DNA of 64,000 bases from CAWGCA01 sp963820955 (GTDB lineage: Bacteria > Pseudomonadota > Gammaproteobacteria > Chromatiales > Chromatiaceae), in NCBI GenBank assembly GCA_963820955.1, contig CAWGCA010000047.1, positions 124,001 to 188,000 on the forward strand, written 5' to 3'. The translations under genes were made by a program, and so were the position numbers. Each line of letters starts with the position of its first letter. Position 1 is the first letter of the stretch. Shown here piece after piece: positions 43,532-52,578 of the stretch. The notes beneath the pieces are model-generated. The model did no database searches. It was not told the origin of the DNA and worked only from the letters and a program-made list of their open reading frames with translations.

Positions 43532-43882
43532 ATGAACAAAGCGCCGCGCCCAACAGAGATTATCTTACACCAGAGCGGGAAAACCCTTGAAATCCGCTTC
43601 GATGACGGCAAGCGATTTTCCCTGCCCTGTGAATATCTGCGGGTATTCTCACCCTCCGCCGAGGTGCGCGGCAGGCGGGGTAAAGGCCGGCTGCTGGTGC
43701 GCGGCAAACAGCAGGTTGCGATTACCGAAATAAAGCCCATCGGAAACTACGCCGTCAAGCTGTTTTTCGACGACGGCCACCATACGGGTCTGTTCGACTG
43801 GCGATATCTTTACGAACTGGGGACAAACCAGGATGCCTACTGGCAGGAGCATCTCGACCTGCTGAAGGCTGCTGATGATTAG
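43532..43882 (+). CDS. DUF971-family protein
   Basis: This is a 116-residue protein of the DUF971 family, which corresponds to the N-terminal domain of gamma-butyrobetaine hydroxylase. Typical segments are PTEIILHQSGKTLEIRFDDG, FSLPCEYLRVFSPSAEVRG, VAITEIKPIGNYAVKLFFDDGHHTGLFDWRYLYELG. Such proteins bind a metal and are often linked to iron-sulfur metabolism; the role is not settled. It is divergent from the FIST gene, with 59 bases between the starts. The next plus-strand gene is 240 bases away. Confidence 0.9.
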   Translation: MNKAPRPTEIILHQSGKTLEIRFDDGKRFSLPCEYLRVFSPSAEVRGRRGKGRLLVRGKQQVAITEIKPIGNYAVKLFFDDGHHTGLFDWRYLYELGTNQDAYWQEHLDLLKAADD

Positions 43883-44122
43883 GCTGGCAAGGAAGTTGCC
43901 CATTCCCCGTTTGCACGATCATCTGGACTGCTGAGCGCTGTCAGCGTTTTATCTCTGCTATAGTGGGCCCGTCGAATCCTCCGGGGCTTCCCGCAGGGCA
44001 GGCTGTTGCGCCTGTCAAGGCTTTTCTAGGGCATATCAAGACGGGAGTTTCGTCCATTATTTTTATCTTCTACCGCCGCGTGCCGGTGCAGTATTCACCA
44101 CGGTCAGACCGGGACGGCTGTT

Positions 44123-44920
44123 GTGCCTGAACTTCTGGATCTGGGGGCTTACCTGGCTGTTGGGAGTGTGGCAGGGCTGTTGGCCGGGCTGCTGGGGGTG
44201 GGCGGCGGGCTGGTCATAGTTCCTGCCCTGGTCTGGGTGTTTCACGGCAACGGCATTGCCCCCTCTGTGGTTGTGCATCTGGCGGTGGGAACATCGCTGG
44301 CCACCATCATCGTCACCTCGATCTCTTCCATTCAGGCCCATCACCGGCGGGGTGCGGTTCGCTGGGAATTGGTGGCGCAGCTTACTCCGGGCATCGTTCT
44401 GGGGGCCTGGCTGGGCGCGGCCCTGGCCGATGCTTTGCCCACCCTCTGGTTGCAGCGGGTGTTTGCCGGTTTCGTCATTATGGTCGGCCTGCAGATGTTG
44501 TTGGGAGCCCATGCAGAGGCCCGTCGGCAGCTCCCCGGGAAACCCGGTATGTTCCTGGTGGGCGGGGTGATCGGCATGGTCTCCGCGGTGGTGGGGATCG
44601 GCGGAGGCTCCCTCACGGTTCCTTTCCTGAACTGGTGCGGGGTGCATATGCGCAACGCGGTGGCTACGTCCGCCGCCTGCGGTCTGCCCATCGCGGTGGC
44701 GGGTGCTATTGGCTTTGTGGTTGCCGGCTGGGGTGATATCGCCCTGCCAGAGGGGACCACCGGGTTCGTCTACTGGCCCGCCTTTGTGGGTATCTCCATC
44801 GCCAGCTTCCTGCTGGCGCCCCTGGGGGCGCGATTGGCCCACAGCCTGCCGCTGCCGATTCTGCGACGGGTGTTTGCCGCCCTGTTGCTGGCGGTCGGGA
44901 GTAAGATGCTGATCGGGTAA
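44123..44920 (+). CDS. TauE/SafE-family membrane permease
   Basis: This is a 265-residue protein, start GTG, with about eight hydrophobic segments. The duplicated glycine-rich motif of the family is clear: LLGVGGGLVIVPALVW (residues 24-39) and VVGIGGGSLTVPFLNW (near 155-170). Members export or import sulfoacetate, sulfite, thiosulfate or other organosulfur anions. In a sulfur-oxidiser, sulfite or sulfonate export is plausible, but the sequence does not identify the substrate. It stands 138 bases before tex on the same strand. Confidence 0.9.
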   Translation: MPELLDLGAYLAVGSVAGLLAGLLGVGGGLVIVPALVWVFHGNGIAPSVVVHLAVGTSLATIIVTSISSIQAHHRRGAVRWELVAQLTPGIVLGAWLGAALADALPTLWLQRVFAGFVIMVGLQMLLGAHAEARRQLPGKPGMFLVGGVIGMVSAVVGIGGGSLTVPFLNWCGVHMRNAVATSAACGLPIAVAGAIGFVVAGWGDIALPEGTTGFVYWPAFVGISIASFLLAPLGARLAHSLPLPILRRVFAALLLAVGSKMLIG

Positions 44921-45058
44921 GGGAATACCCGCAAAAACAACCTTGAATTTCCCGGAACTGAGGCGCTTTTCCGAGTTGACGGACGAGGCTTCCCGGTGCA
45001 GACTGCCCAGCCGTCCCGCACCAGCCATCTAATTCCTTGCCGTAGCCGGAGACCGCCA

Positions 45059-47377
45059 TTGCTTCCCCCGATCAGTAATCGTATCGCTGCCGAGTTGAAT
45101 GCCCGCCCTGTCCAGGTGGATGCCGCTGTCCAGTTGCTGGACGAGGGTGCCACCGTGCCCTTTATTGCCCGATACCGGAAGGAGGCCACTGGTGGCCTGG
45201 ACGATATCCAGCTGCGCACCCTGGAAGAACGATTGACCTATCTGCGCGAGTTGGAGGAAAGGCGCACGGCGGTGTTGAAAAGCATTGAGGAACAGGGGCA
45301 AATCACTCCTCAGTTGAAGCAGGAGATCCTGGCCGCCGACACCAAAACACGACTCGAGGACCTCTACCTGCCATATAAGCGCAAGCGCCGAACCAAGGCT
45401 CAGATTGCACGCGAGGCGGGGCTGGAACCTTTGGCCCAGTCCCTGTTGGAGGATCCTGAGCAGGACCCCGAGCAGGTCGCCGCGCGCTACATCGACGTCG
45501 ATCAGGGGATCGGGGACGCTAAGGCGGCCCTGGACGGCACCCGCCAGATTCTGATGGAGCGCTGGGCCGAGGACCCTGAGCTCAGCGGGGAGGTGCGCGA
45601 ATGGTTGTGGAGCAACGCCCGGCTGGTCTCCAGCGTCGTCGATGGTAAACAGCGCGAAGGTGCCAAATTCAGCGACTATTTCGAATTCAGTCAGCCAATG
45701 AAGGGGATCCCCTCGCACCGGGCGTTGGCCCTGTTCCGGGGTCGCAATGAGGGGATGCTGCACCTGGGTCTGGGTATAGACGAGGACGAAAACGGTCGCA
45801 GCCTACCTGAGTCGATGATTGCATCCCGCTTTGGCATTCGTGACTCTGGTCGTGCCGCGGATGCCTGGTTGCGGAAAACCGTGCGCTTTACCTGGCGGGT
45901 AAAGTTGCTCACACGCTTGGAGCTGGAGTTAAGCACGCGTCTGCGTGAAGCGGCGGAAGAGGAAGCCATCCGCGTGTTCGCGCACAATCTCCACGACCTG
46001 TTGCTGGCCGCCCCGGCGGGACCGCGGGCCACCATCGGCCTGGACCCGGGACTGCGCACCGGGGTAAAGGTGGCGGTGGTGGATGCTACTGGTAAAGTCG
46101 TGGACACAACGACTATCTACCCCCATGTCCCGAGGAATCGGTGGGGCCAAAGTATTACCCTGCTTGCGGCCTTGGCGAAGCAACACAGGGTCGATATCCT
46201 GGCCATTGGCAATGGCACCGCCTCTCGTGAGACAGACAAACTGGCCGCAGAGTTGATTTCGCAGCACCCGGAACTGAAACTCCATAAACTGATGGTGAGC
46301 GAAGCGGGCGCGTCGGTTTACTCGGCCTCGGAACTCGCCTCGAGAGAGCTGCCCGAATTGGACGTCTCCCTGCGCGGCGCCGTGTCCATCGCCCGTCGAC
46401 TGCAGGACCCACTGGCCGAACTGGTAAAAATAGACCCCAAGTCCATCGGTGTCGGACAGTACCAGCACGATGTCAGCCAGATAAGGCTGGCACGCAGCCT
46501 GGAGAAGGTGGTGGAAGATTGTGTAAACGCCGTAGGCGTGGATCTGAATACCGCGTCGCCGACGCTGCTGGCCAGGGTGTCCGGTCTGTCGGCGGCCCTG
46601 GCGGAGAACGTCGTGGCACACCGCAACGACAACGGTGCCTTCCATAACCGCAGGGAACTGTTGAAGGTCGCGCGTCTCGGAGCGAAAACCTTCGAACAGG
46701 CCGCCGGTTTCCTGCGTATCAGGGACGGTGAAAACCCACTGGACGCCTCTGCCGTGCACCCGGAGGCCTACCCGGTGGTGGAACGGATTCTAAAGACCAG
46801 CGGCAGACCCATCGGCACGGTGATCGGGGACAAGCACTTTCTGCGAACCATCCAGGCCGAAGCCTACACGGACGAGCGCTTTGGACTACCCACGGTGCGG
46901 GATATCCTGGCCGAACTGGAAAAACCGGGGCGAGATCCCCGCCCAGAGTTCCGTACCGCGACGTTTCAGGAAGGCGTGGAAAAAATGGAGGACCTGCAGC
47001 CGGGCATGGTGCTGGAAGGCGTTGTCACCAATATCACCAACTTTGGCGCCTTTGTGGATGTGGGGGTGCATCAGGACGGCCTGGTGCATATCTCCGCCAT
47101 GAGCGAGAAGTTCGTGAAGGACCCGCGCGAAGTGGTCAAAACCGGTGACCTGGTGAAGGTGAAGGTCATGGCGGTGGATATCGACCGCAAGCGTATCGGG
47201 CTTTCCATGCGCCTGGCCGATGATCCGGTGCGGGACGGTGCAGTAAAACAGCGGAAAAACGAGGCTGCAAACGGTCGTCAAGACCAGAAGCCCAAACGCA
47301 AACAGAAGCAGCATAGCCGCAATGCCAAAGGCGCTTTGGCGGATGCGCTGTCTAAGGCTGGCCTGCGGCGACACTAA
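45059..47377 (+). CDS. tex: Tex, RNA-binding transcription accessory protein
   Basis: This is a 772-residue S1-domain protein of the Tex/Spt6 family. The start is put at TTG 45059 (LLPPISNRIAAEL), because GGAG lies 7 bases upstream and the family begins at that point; an upstream GTG at 44996 would add 21 unlike residues. Visible are the N-terminal helical part (VPFIARYRKEATGGLDDIQLR), the YqgF-like domain (TIGLDPGLRTGVKVAVVD), helix-hairpin-helix units (VDLNTASPTLLARVSGLSAALAENVV) and the C-terminal S1 domain (GMVLEGVVTNITNFGAFVDVGVHQDGLVH). Length is standard. It associates with RNA polymerase and RNA, and stabilises transcripts. An inverted repeat TTCTGCAT/ATGCAGAA (47393-47410) follows. 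Confidence 0.96.
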   Translation: MLPPISNRIAAELNARPVQVDAAVQLLDEGATVPFIARYRKEATGGLDDIQLRTLEERLTYLRELEERRTAVLKSIEEQGQITPQLKQEILAADTKTRLEDLYLPYKRKRRTKAQIAREAGLEPLAQSLLEDPEQDPEQVAARYIDVDQGIGDAKAALDGTRQILMERWAEDPELSGEVREWLWSNARLVSSVVDGKQREGAKFSDYFEFSQPMKGIPSHRALALFRGRNEGMLHLGLGIDEDENGRSLPESMIASRFGIRDSGRAADAWLRKTVRFTWRVKLLTRLELELSTRLREAAEEEAIRVFAHNLHDLLLAAPAGPRATIGLDPGLRTGVKVAVVDATGKVVDTTTIYPHVPRNRWGQSITLLAALAKQHRVDILAIGNGTASRETDKLAAELISQHPELKLHKLMVSEAGASVYSASELASRELPELDVSLRGAVSIARRLQDPLAELVKIDPKSIGVGQYQHDVSQIRLARSLEKVVEDCVNAVGVDLNTASPTLLARVSGLSAALAENVVAHRNDNGAFHNRRELLKVARLGAKTFEQAAGFLRIRDGENPLDASAVHPEAYPVVERILKTSGRPIGTVIGDKHFLRTIQAEAYTDERFGLPTVRDILAELEKPGRDPRPEFRTATFQEGVEKMEDLQPGMVLEGVVTNITNFGAFVDVGVHQDGLVHISAMSEKFVKDPREVVKTGDLVKVKVMAVDIDRKRIGLSMRLADDPVRDGAVKQRKNEAANGRQDQKPKRKQKQHSRNAKGALADALSKAGLRRH

Positions 47378-47529
47378 ACCGAACACATTTTCTTCTGCAT
47401 AGATGCAGAACTCCGTCTGGTGCAAAATAGTGTTCTGCTGAAAATCCTTAGGCAAGCCTCCATTGCTGGGGCCTGATGCCGCATTTTGCTAAAATCAAGG
47501 TTCCGATCAAGCGACTGGAATTTGTTAGC

Positions 47530-47835
47530 ATGCCGATCGATAAACGCTATGGTGGAATAGACAAGGACCCGACGGGGGCCATGAACCCTACCGGTAATAT
47601 CATCCGCGATGCCTGGGTATTCGGCATTATCCCGGAAACCGAAACCTGCGCCGGCTGGACGGGACAGGGAGTTGATGCCCTGTATGACAAGGTTACGGAA
47701 GAATGGCGCAAGTATGGCTACCTGGTCTCCGCTTTGCCGAAAGAGCTTAGAGAGCGGCACCAGCGAATCTACGATGAAGCGGTGAAGCAGGCCAGGGCAA
47801 AGGGCTGGGATCCTGAGTTGGGCGATGACGGTTAA
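47530..47835 (+). CDS. Conserved-looking 101-aa protein, unknown function
   Basis: This is a 101-residue protein beginning MPIDKRYGGIDKDPTGAMNPTGNIIRDAWVFG. A start 54 bases upstream is possible, but those residues are less convincing. The centre has PETETCAGWTGQGVDALYDKV with one cysteine and two tryptophan-containing motifs; the end is helical and lysine/arginine-rich. There is no signal peptide or membrane helix. Protein-like composition is strong, yet I do not recognise a characterised family. It is a single gene after tex. Confidence 0.75.
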   Translation: MPIDKRYGGIDKDPTGAMNPTGNIIRDAWVFGIIPETETCAGWTGQGVDALYDKVTEEWRKYGYLVSALPKELRERHQRIYDEAVKQARAKGWDPELGDDG

Positions 47836-48098
47836 CCCGCATATCTCACCAGGCGAACCCAATCACTGATAATTAAGTTGTTTAAACAGCCTGCCAGGTT
47901 AACAAGTCGCCTGTTTATGAAATTACACTCTGTTCTATCCGATTTTTGGAACAATCTGGCTTTGCATCTTGCGCGATTCCCCTTGAACCATAGCTACGGC
48001 TATGTTTCTGCGGGCGATCGCCCAACCTGCTTTGCCAGCTTGCCCCAAAATCCCGGATCCCAGCGAGATATGCGGGCTAGGCCCCAACCGTTCGCCTG

Positions 48099-48560
48099 AT
48101 GAATGGCCGTTTCAGCACAGAGACCTTTTTTCGACCGGCGGAGCTGGAACGGGAGCGCCTGAGTATCCCCGCTGCGCTGTTCAACCGCTGTCGCCTGTTG
48201 GTCGCCCGTTGTGAATCAGAGCATGTTTTCGTCCCTATCCGCTCCATGCAGTATCTAGCGGTCATAGATCGCCAGGAGATCATCTTCGTGGATAATCATG
48301 GCGGCTATGCGGTGTCTAATGGCGAGGGTGGTCGCTTGATCGTTGTGGCCTGGGTGTTTCAGCAGGATACCGGGCGGGACTCGTTGAATGAGCCCGTAAC
48401 TATAGAGCTGGTGTTTTACAGTGCGGACACCCGGGAAATACACCGCCGACTGATGAGCGAATTTCCGAAGGCACTGGACCGGCTGGAGGAGAAACAGCGG
48501 GAGTCCGGTTGCGAACCGAAACAGAAAATCGTCCTGCCCTTTCAGCCGGCGTCGGATTGA
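48099..48560 (+). CDS. Uncharacterised 153-aa protein
   Basis: This is a 153-residue cytoplasmic protein, MNGRFSTETFFRPAELERERLS at the start. The middle is beta-rich (SMQYLAVIDRQEIIFVDNHGGYAVSNGEGGRLIVVAWVF), and the C-terminus is helical and charged (FPKALDRLEEKQRESG). I find no known motif. It converges with cbbO, whose stop is 33 bases away; there is no obvious terminator between. The 263 bases upstream (47836-48098) contain a small hairpin (CATAGC/GCTATG near 48000) and no gene. Confidence 0.65.
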   Translation: MNGRFSTETFFRPAELERERLSIPAALFNRCRLLVARCESEHVFVPIRSMQYLAVIDRQEIIFVDNHGGYAVSNGEGGRLIVVAWVFQQDTGRDSLNEPVTIELVFYSADTREIHRRLMSEFPKALDRLEEKQRESGCEPKQKIVLPFQPASD

Positions 48561-48592
48561 GTACCCTGACGCTTTCTTTCTAGCTGCTTATA

Positions 48593-50974
48593 TCAGCCGG
48601 TCAACGCGGCAAACACGGCCGGCAGACGCTCGGGCAGACGTTCCACGTGATCGACAATGGAAAAATTATTCTCACCAAAAATCCGCGCCACATACCTGTC
48701 TGCCTCGGGATCAAGGGTCAGGCAGTAGGTGTAGATACCCTTCATGGCGAGATCATCAACTGCCTTCTTGGTGTCGTGGCGCAGGTACTGGGGATCACGC
48801 TCGTCGATATCCGCGGGTTCGCCGTCGGTGATCAGCAATACCAGGCGTTTTTGAGCCGGCTGTTCGGACAGGTGCATGCCCGCATGGCGCAGGGCCGCGC
48901 CCATGCGGGTGGATAACCCACCCTGCATGCCGGCCAGGCGCGACTTCGCTTCGTCGCCATAGGCCTCGTCGAAGTCCTTGAAGCGGTAGTATTGCACGTC
49001 GTGACGGCCGTCCGAAGCGAAACCGTGGACCGCGAAGTTATCACCGATGGAATCGATGGCCCAGGCCAGCAGGCCGGTGGATTCCCGGGTCAAATCGAGA
49101 ATACTGGGCTGTTCCTCATAGCCTTCCTCGCCTTCGGCGATACTGCCGACTTTCCCGTTGGTGGACTCAGAGAGGTCCATCAGCACCACGATCGAAAGAT
49201 CGCGGATATGCCGAGAGATGCGGATGTTGATGCGCGGGTCAGGCATGATGCCGCGGCGGATATCGATCATGGCACGGATAGCGGCATTCAGATCCAGTTC
49301 CTCACCCTCCTCGTAACCGCGGCGACGCACGATACCCTGGGGCTGCATGGCGTCGACCAGATGGCGGATGCGCGAGGCAACCGGTTTGTACTTGGTGAGG
49401 ATCTCGTCCATCAACTCGGGGTCCCCTTTGGGTTGCCGGCGCTCGATCACCGTGGCCCATTCGGGGCGGGCCAGCTGTACATGATAGTCCCATTCGTCGT
49501 AGTGGTAGGGATCGGAGACCGGTTCCTTGCCCCACATCTCGTTGAAACTGACGCCCAGGTCTTCATAAGGGAAGAATTCGGTTTCGCATACCCATATCTC
49601 CTGCGCATCGTCACCGGCCAGTTCGCAATCCACCTCGTTGGCCATCTCGATGGCCGAGACGTATTTACGCACCTGTTGCTGCGAGGTCGGTATGTAATCC
49701 GCACCCTGTTCGATGAACATGTTTTCCGAGAATTCCCAGAAATAGCGGTTGTCGTCACGATAGGGAATTGGCCAGTCGGACAGGACGCGCACGCTTGGTA
49801 TACGTGAAATCTCGGTCAGTTTGTTATAAAAATCGATGCCGGTCATCCACGCCAGGCGAGGGTTATAGGGGTCTTTCTCCAACTCTTTGACGAAGTCGGA
49901 CGCGATGTGATTGATCACATCCAGCGGATCCTGGTAATCGGGATCCATGATGGCACGCGTGGTGCGCATCATCAGATCCATGGCCTCATGGACCTCTTGC
50001 TGCTCGTCGTCTTTGCCCGGTTTGGCGGTAAAGAACGATAACCAGAGTTTGCGCAGACCGGGGAACTCCTGATAGGCAAGATACTCAACCCGTGCGTCTT
50101 CGAACAATTCGATGCAGCGCATCTGTGCCTGTGACAACTGCTCGGCAGAAATCGGATCGCTGGTGTAGACCATGTGCGCAGCACAGTGTGCGGCGGTGGC
50201 TCGATAGACTTCAATGCCATCGATGTCGCGGAATGGATCAAAGGCATCTGGGATATGTACCTGAAAGTCTTCGATATAAGGCTTGAGCCCCTGTCTGGAC
50301 TCAAAATCGCCCGAGGTAGGGCGCATCAGAAAGGCACGTGCCCAGAGCGCACGCAGATAGAAGTTCAATTTTCGCTGATTGTCGATGAACAGTGTGCCGC
50401 GTCGCTCTTTCTGCAGTACCGAGCGGGAAGATTCTGTCTTTAGCCCGAAATAGGCCATCTGCCCATCCAGGTCACGCTGGTGCGCCTGAGCGCCCCACAT
50501 GACCCAGCGGCGCAGGCCGCCTAGGGTGAGTTTGGATAGTAACTCATCCAGCACTTCCATCATCGGGCGCAGGCCGCGAGGCGCCTTGCCTGTCATCTGA
50601 TGCAGCAGCTTGAGATAGCCGCGCATCACGTCCACATCGCCAAGACGCTGTGCCACGAGATGCATATTGGCGAGCATCAGAGTGATCACACTTCCGGAGG
50701 TGTGAGAGGCCAGTTTCATCATCGACTCGACGATGTCGGGGATAATGTCCTCCCCTACCTCTTTGGCGACCCCGGGCATCTCCTGGACATAGGTGAGAAC
50801 CAGGTCCTGGCCACGGCCCATGGTACACATGGCACGCATGCCTTCCAGGTAGTTCTGCAGGCCGCGCGGAGACATCACCCGGGCGGCTTCGTGATAGGAG
50901 GATTCGAGCGCTTCGAGGTGCTCGTGATCGTCTTCGTTCAGACAAGCAACGTATTCGCTAAAGTCGACAGACAT
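48593..50974 (-). CDS. cbbO: RuBisCO activase subunit CbbO (VWA-domain protein)
   Basis: This is the 793-residue adaptor of the CbbQO RuBisCO activase. Residues 1-580 form a large alpha-helical region. The C-terminal von Willebrand A domain (about 590-793) has an intact MIDAS motif, VLMDLSESTNG (near residue 597), with later Thr and Asp residues in STRMGAALRH and LITDGEPADID. CbbO binds a CbbQ hexamer and recruits RuBisCO through the MIDAS metal, so that inhibitory sugar phosphates are removed. Length agrees with the family. It is the last gene of cbbL-cbbS-cbbQ-cbbO, 88 bases after cbbQ. Confidence 0.95.
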   Translation of the reverse strand: MSVDFSEYVACLNEDDHEHLEALESSYHEAARVMSPRGLQNYLEGMRAMCTMGRGQDLVLTYVQEMPGVAKEVGEDIIPDIVESMMKLASHTSGSVITLMLANMHLVAQRLGDVDVMRGYLKLLHQMTGKAPRGLRPMMEVLDELLSKLTLGGLRRWVMWGAQAHQRDLDGQMAYFGLKTESSRSVLQKERRGTLFIDNQRKLNFYLRALWARAFLMRPTSGDFESRQGLKPYIEDFQVHIPDAFDPFRDIDGIEVYRATAAHCAAHMVYTSDPISAEQLSQAQMRCIELFEDARVEYLAYQEFPGLRKLWLSFFTAKPGKDDEQQEVHEAMDLMMRTTRAIMDPDYQDPLDVINHIASDFVKELEKDPYNPRLAWMTGIDFYNKLTEISRIPSVRVLSDWPIPYRDDNRYFWEFSENMFIEQGADYIPTSQQQVRKYVSAIEMANEVDCELAGDDAQEIWVCETEFFPYEDLGVSFNEMWGKEPVSDPYHYDEWDYHVQLARPEWATVIERRQPKGDPELMDEILTKYKPVASRIRHLVDAMQPQGIVRRRGYEEGEELDLNAAIRAMIDIRRGIMPDPRINIRISRHIRDLSIVVLMDLSESTNGKVGSIAEGEEGYEEQPSILDLTRESTGLLAWAIDSIGDNFAVHGFASDGRHDVQYYRFKDFDEAYGDEAKSRLAGMQGGLSTRMGAALRHAGMHLSEQPAQKRLVLLITDGEPADIDERDPQYLRHDTKKAVDDLAMKGIYTYCLTLDPEADRYVARIFGENNFSIVDHVERLPERLPAVFAALTG

Positions 50975-51062
50975 AGTTTTTACCGTCGATAACGCAAGAA
51001 AAAGATAATATGCCCGGGAGACAATGCATGCCCGTCAGGATTCAAGCTTCCGTTATCTGCAC

Positions 51063-51869
51063 TCAAAAATAGGTATTAACGGCCGCGCCCAGGGTGTCGC
51101 GCATATCCGGGTCATCGGTCAGCGGAGTGACCAGGGCCATCTGGCAGGCAGATTGCGGATCTATGCCTTTGTCGATAAGTTGTGCCGCGTACACCAGCAG
51201 TCGGGTGGACATGCCTTCGTCCAGGCCATGACCTTTCAGGTTGCGTGAACGATGGGCAATCTGCACCAGTTTCTCCGCGACCTCTCTATCAACGCCACTT
51301 TCGTGGGCGACGATCTCGATCTCGATCTCCGTATCCGGGTAGTCGAAATCCATTCCACCGAAACGCTGCTTGGTGGACTGCTTGAGGTCCTTCATCAGCG
51401 ACTGGTAGCCCGGGTTGTAGGAGATCACGATCTGGAAATCCTGATGCGCTTTGACCAGCTCGCCCTTCTTCTCCAACGGCAGTTCGCGACGGTGATCGGT
51501 CAGCGGGTGAATGACTACCGTGGTGTCCTGCCTGGCCTCGACTACCTCATCGAGATAACAAAGGGCGCCGATGCGGGCGGCCACGGTAAGCGGGCCATCC
51601 TGCCATTGGGTGCCGTTGATATCGAGCAGGAAGCGGCCAACCAGGTCAGACGCAGTCATGTCCTCGTTGCAGGCCACGGTGATCAGTGGTTTCTGCAGCT
51701 TCCACGCCATGTATTCGACGAAGCGTGACTTGCCGCAGCCGGTAGGACCTTTGAGCATCACCGGCATACGCGCGTCATAGGCGGCCTGGTACATCTCCAC
51801 CTCGTTGTGGACCGGGCGATAGTAGGGTTCTTGTTGGATCAGGTATTGGTCGCGGTCGATTTCGCTCAT
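51063..51869 (-). CDS. cbbQ: RuBisCO activase AAA+ subunit CbbQ
   Basis: This is the 268-residue MoxR-type AAA+ ATPase of the CbbQO activase. Walker A is GPTGCGKSR (residues 41-49), Walker B is LCYLDEVVEAR, sensor 1 lies in FQIVISYNPGYQ, and the arginine of the second region of homology lies in KQSTKQRFGGMDFDYP. It forms hexamers that power remodelling of inhibited RuBisCO. The cbbLSQO order is typical for form IA (IAq) enzymes of sulfur-oxidisers. A terminator-like hairpin lies between cbbS and this gene, so cbbQO are probably expressed at a lower level than the structural genes. Confidence 0.96.
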   Translation of the reverse strand: MSEIDRDQYLIQQEPYYRPVHNEVEMYQAAYDARMPVMLKGPTGCGKSRFVEYMAWKLQKPLITVACNEDMTASDLVGRFLLDINGTQWQDGPLTVAARIGALCYLDEVVEARQDTTVVIHPLTDHRRELPLEKKGELVKAHQDFQIVISYNPGYQSLMKDLKQSTKQRFGGMDFDYPDTEIEIEIVAHESGVDREVAEKLVQIAHRSRNLKGHGLDEGMSTRLLVYAAQLIDKGIDPQSACQMALVTPLTDDPDMRDTLGAAVNTYF

Positions 51870-52028
51870 GGGTGTTTAGTCTCCGGTTTTCGGCGGCCAC
51901 CAGTAGGTTGTTACTGTTTTACCGTGCCATGGGATTGATGGAATTGCCACTCCTCAGGAGTCAGGTCATAGACTGACTAACTGCTGATGGCTGACAGCTC
52001 TAAAATTAAGAACAACCCCCCTTATATG

Positions 52029-52072
52029 AAAAAACCCCCGCCGCCCCGGATATCCGAGCGAGGCGGGGGTTT
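52029..52072 (-). terminator. Terminator-like hairpin between cbbS and cbbQ
   Basis: AAACCCCCGCC (52032-52042) pairs exactly with GGCGGGGGTTT (52062-52072); the loop itself can fold (CGGATATCCG). On the minus strand six T residues follow. It starts 27 bases after the cbbS stop and would let only part of the transcription continue into cbbQO. Confidence 0.85.
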
Positions 52073-52098
52073 ACCTGTTTAATCGCCGAGATCAGCGA

Positions 52099-52455
52099 TT
52101 AAACGGCTTGGCCACGGAAGATAACCATGGAAGCACCGGCGCACTGGGCATAGTTGTCCAGGCCCAGCAGACGAACATGGTTTTTCGGGTGAGCCTTATG
52201 GCAGGCCTCGCACTCGGCCAGGATGGCGTCCACGTCGGTCTCACCGAACATGGGAAGCTTCCACATGTACCAGAAGCTACCAGTAGAGTTCTGAGGCTCG
52301 GTGTGCTCGATGGACGGGTTCCAGCCCTTGGATACGATGAACTCGATCTGGGTACGGATCTGATCAGCGTTCATGGCCGGAAGGTAGGAGAAGGTCTCGA
52401 ACTTGCGGCTGGCGGTATCGGCCAGGCTGGATTGATAGTCTTGCATATCACTCAT
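52099..52455 (-). CDS. cbbS: RuBisCO small subunit, form I
   Basis: This is the 118-residue small subunit. Family hallmarks are FETFSYLPAMNADQIRTQIEFIVSKGWNPSIEH, the tyrosine/tryptophan-rich FWYMWKLPMFG and the conserved HPKNHVRLLGLDNYAQ. Four copies cap each end of the L8 core. The ATG has AGAGG 9 bases upstream. It lies 123 bases after cbbL; a strong hairpin occupies the spacer and may set the ratio of L to S transcripts. Form IA enzymes of the cbbLSQO type are not in carboxysomes, and no carboxysome genes are seen here. Confidence 0.97.
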   Translation of the reverse strand: MSDMQDYQSSLADTASRKFETFSYLPAMNADQIRTQIEFIVSKGWNPSIEHTEPQNSTGSFWYMWKLPMFGETDVDAILAECEACHKAHPKNHVRLLGLDNYAQCAGASMVIFRGQAV

Positions 52456-52533
52456 TGCTTTATACCTCTAATGTGTCGAATTTGATGTGTACGTCGGTTT
52501 GTCGGGCAGAGGGCAGACCAGCGGCGGTCGCAT

Positions 52534-52555
52534 CCCCACTGCGTAAGCAGTGGGG
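52534..52555 (-). ncRNA. Intercistronic hairpin between cbbL and cbbS
   Basis: CCCCACTGC (52534-52542) and GCAGTGGGG (52547-52555) form a perfect 9-bp stem with a four-base loop. It lies between cbbL and cbbS on the mRNA, with no T-run, so it probably acts as an RNA-stability or partial-processing element rather than as a terminator. This is a cis-acting structure, not a separate RNA gene. Confidence 0.6.
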
Positions 52556-52578
52556 CCCCTGCTCTTCGCCTCGGTCTG

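Noticed and set aside
47990..48015. Possible dispersed REP-like hairpin (CATAGC/GCTATG)
   Set aside because: Only one copy is seen in the window, and its stem is only six base pairs.
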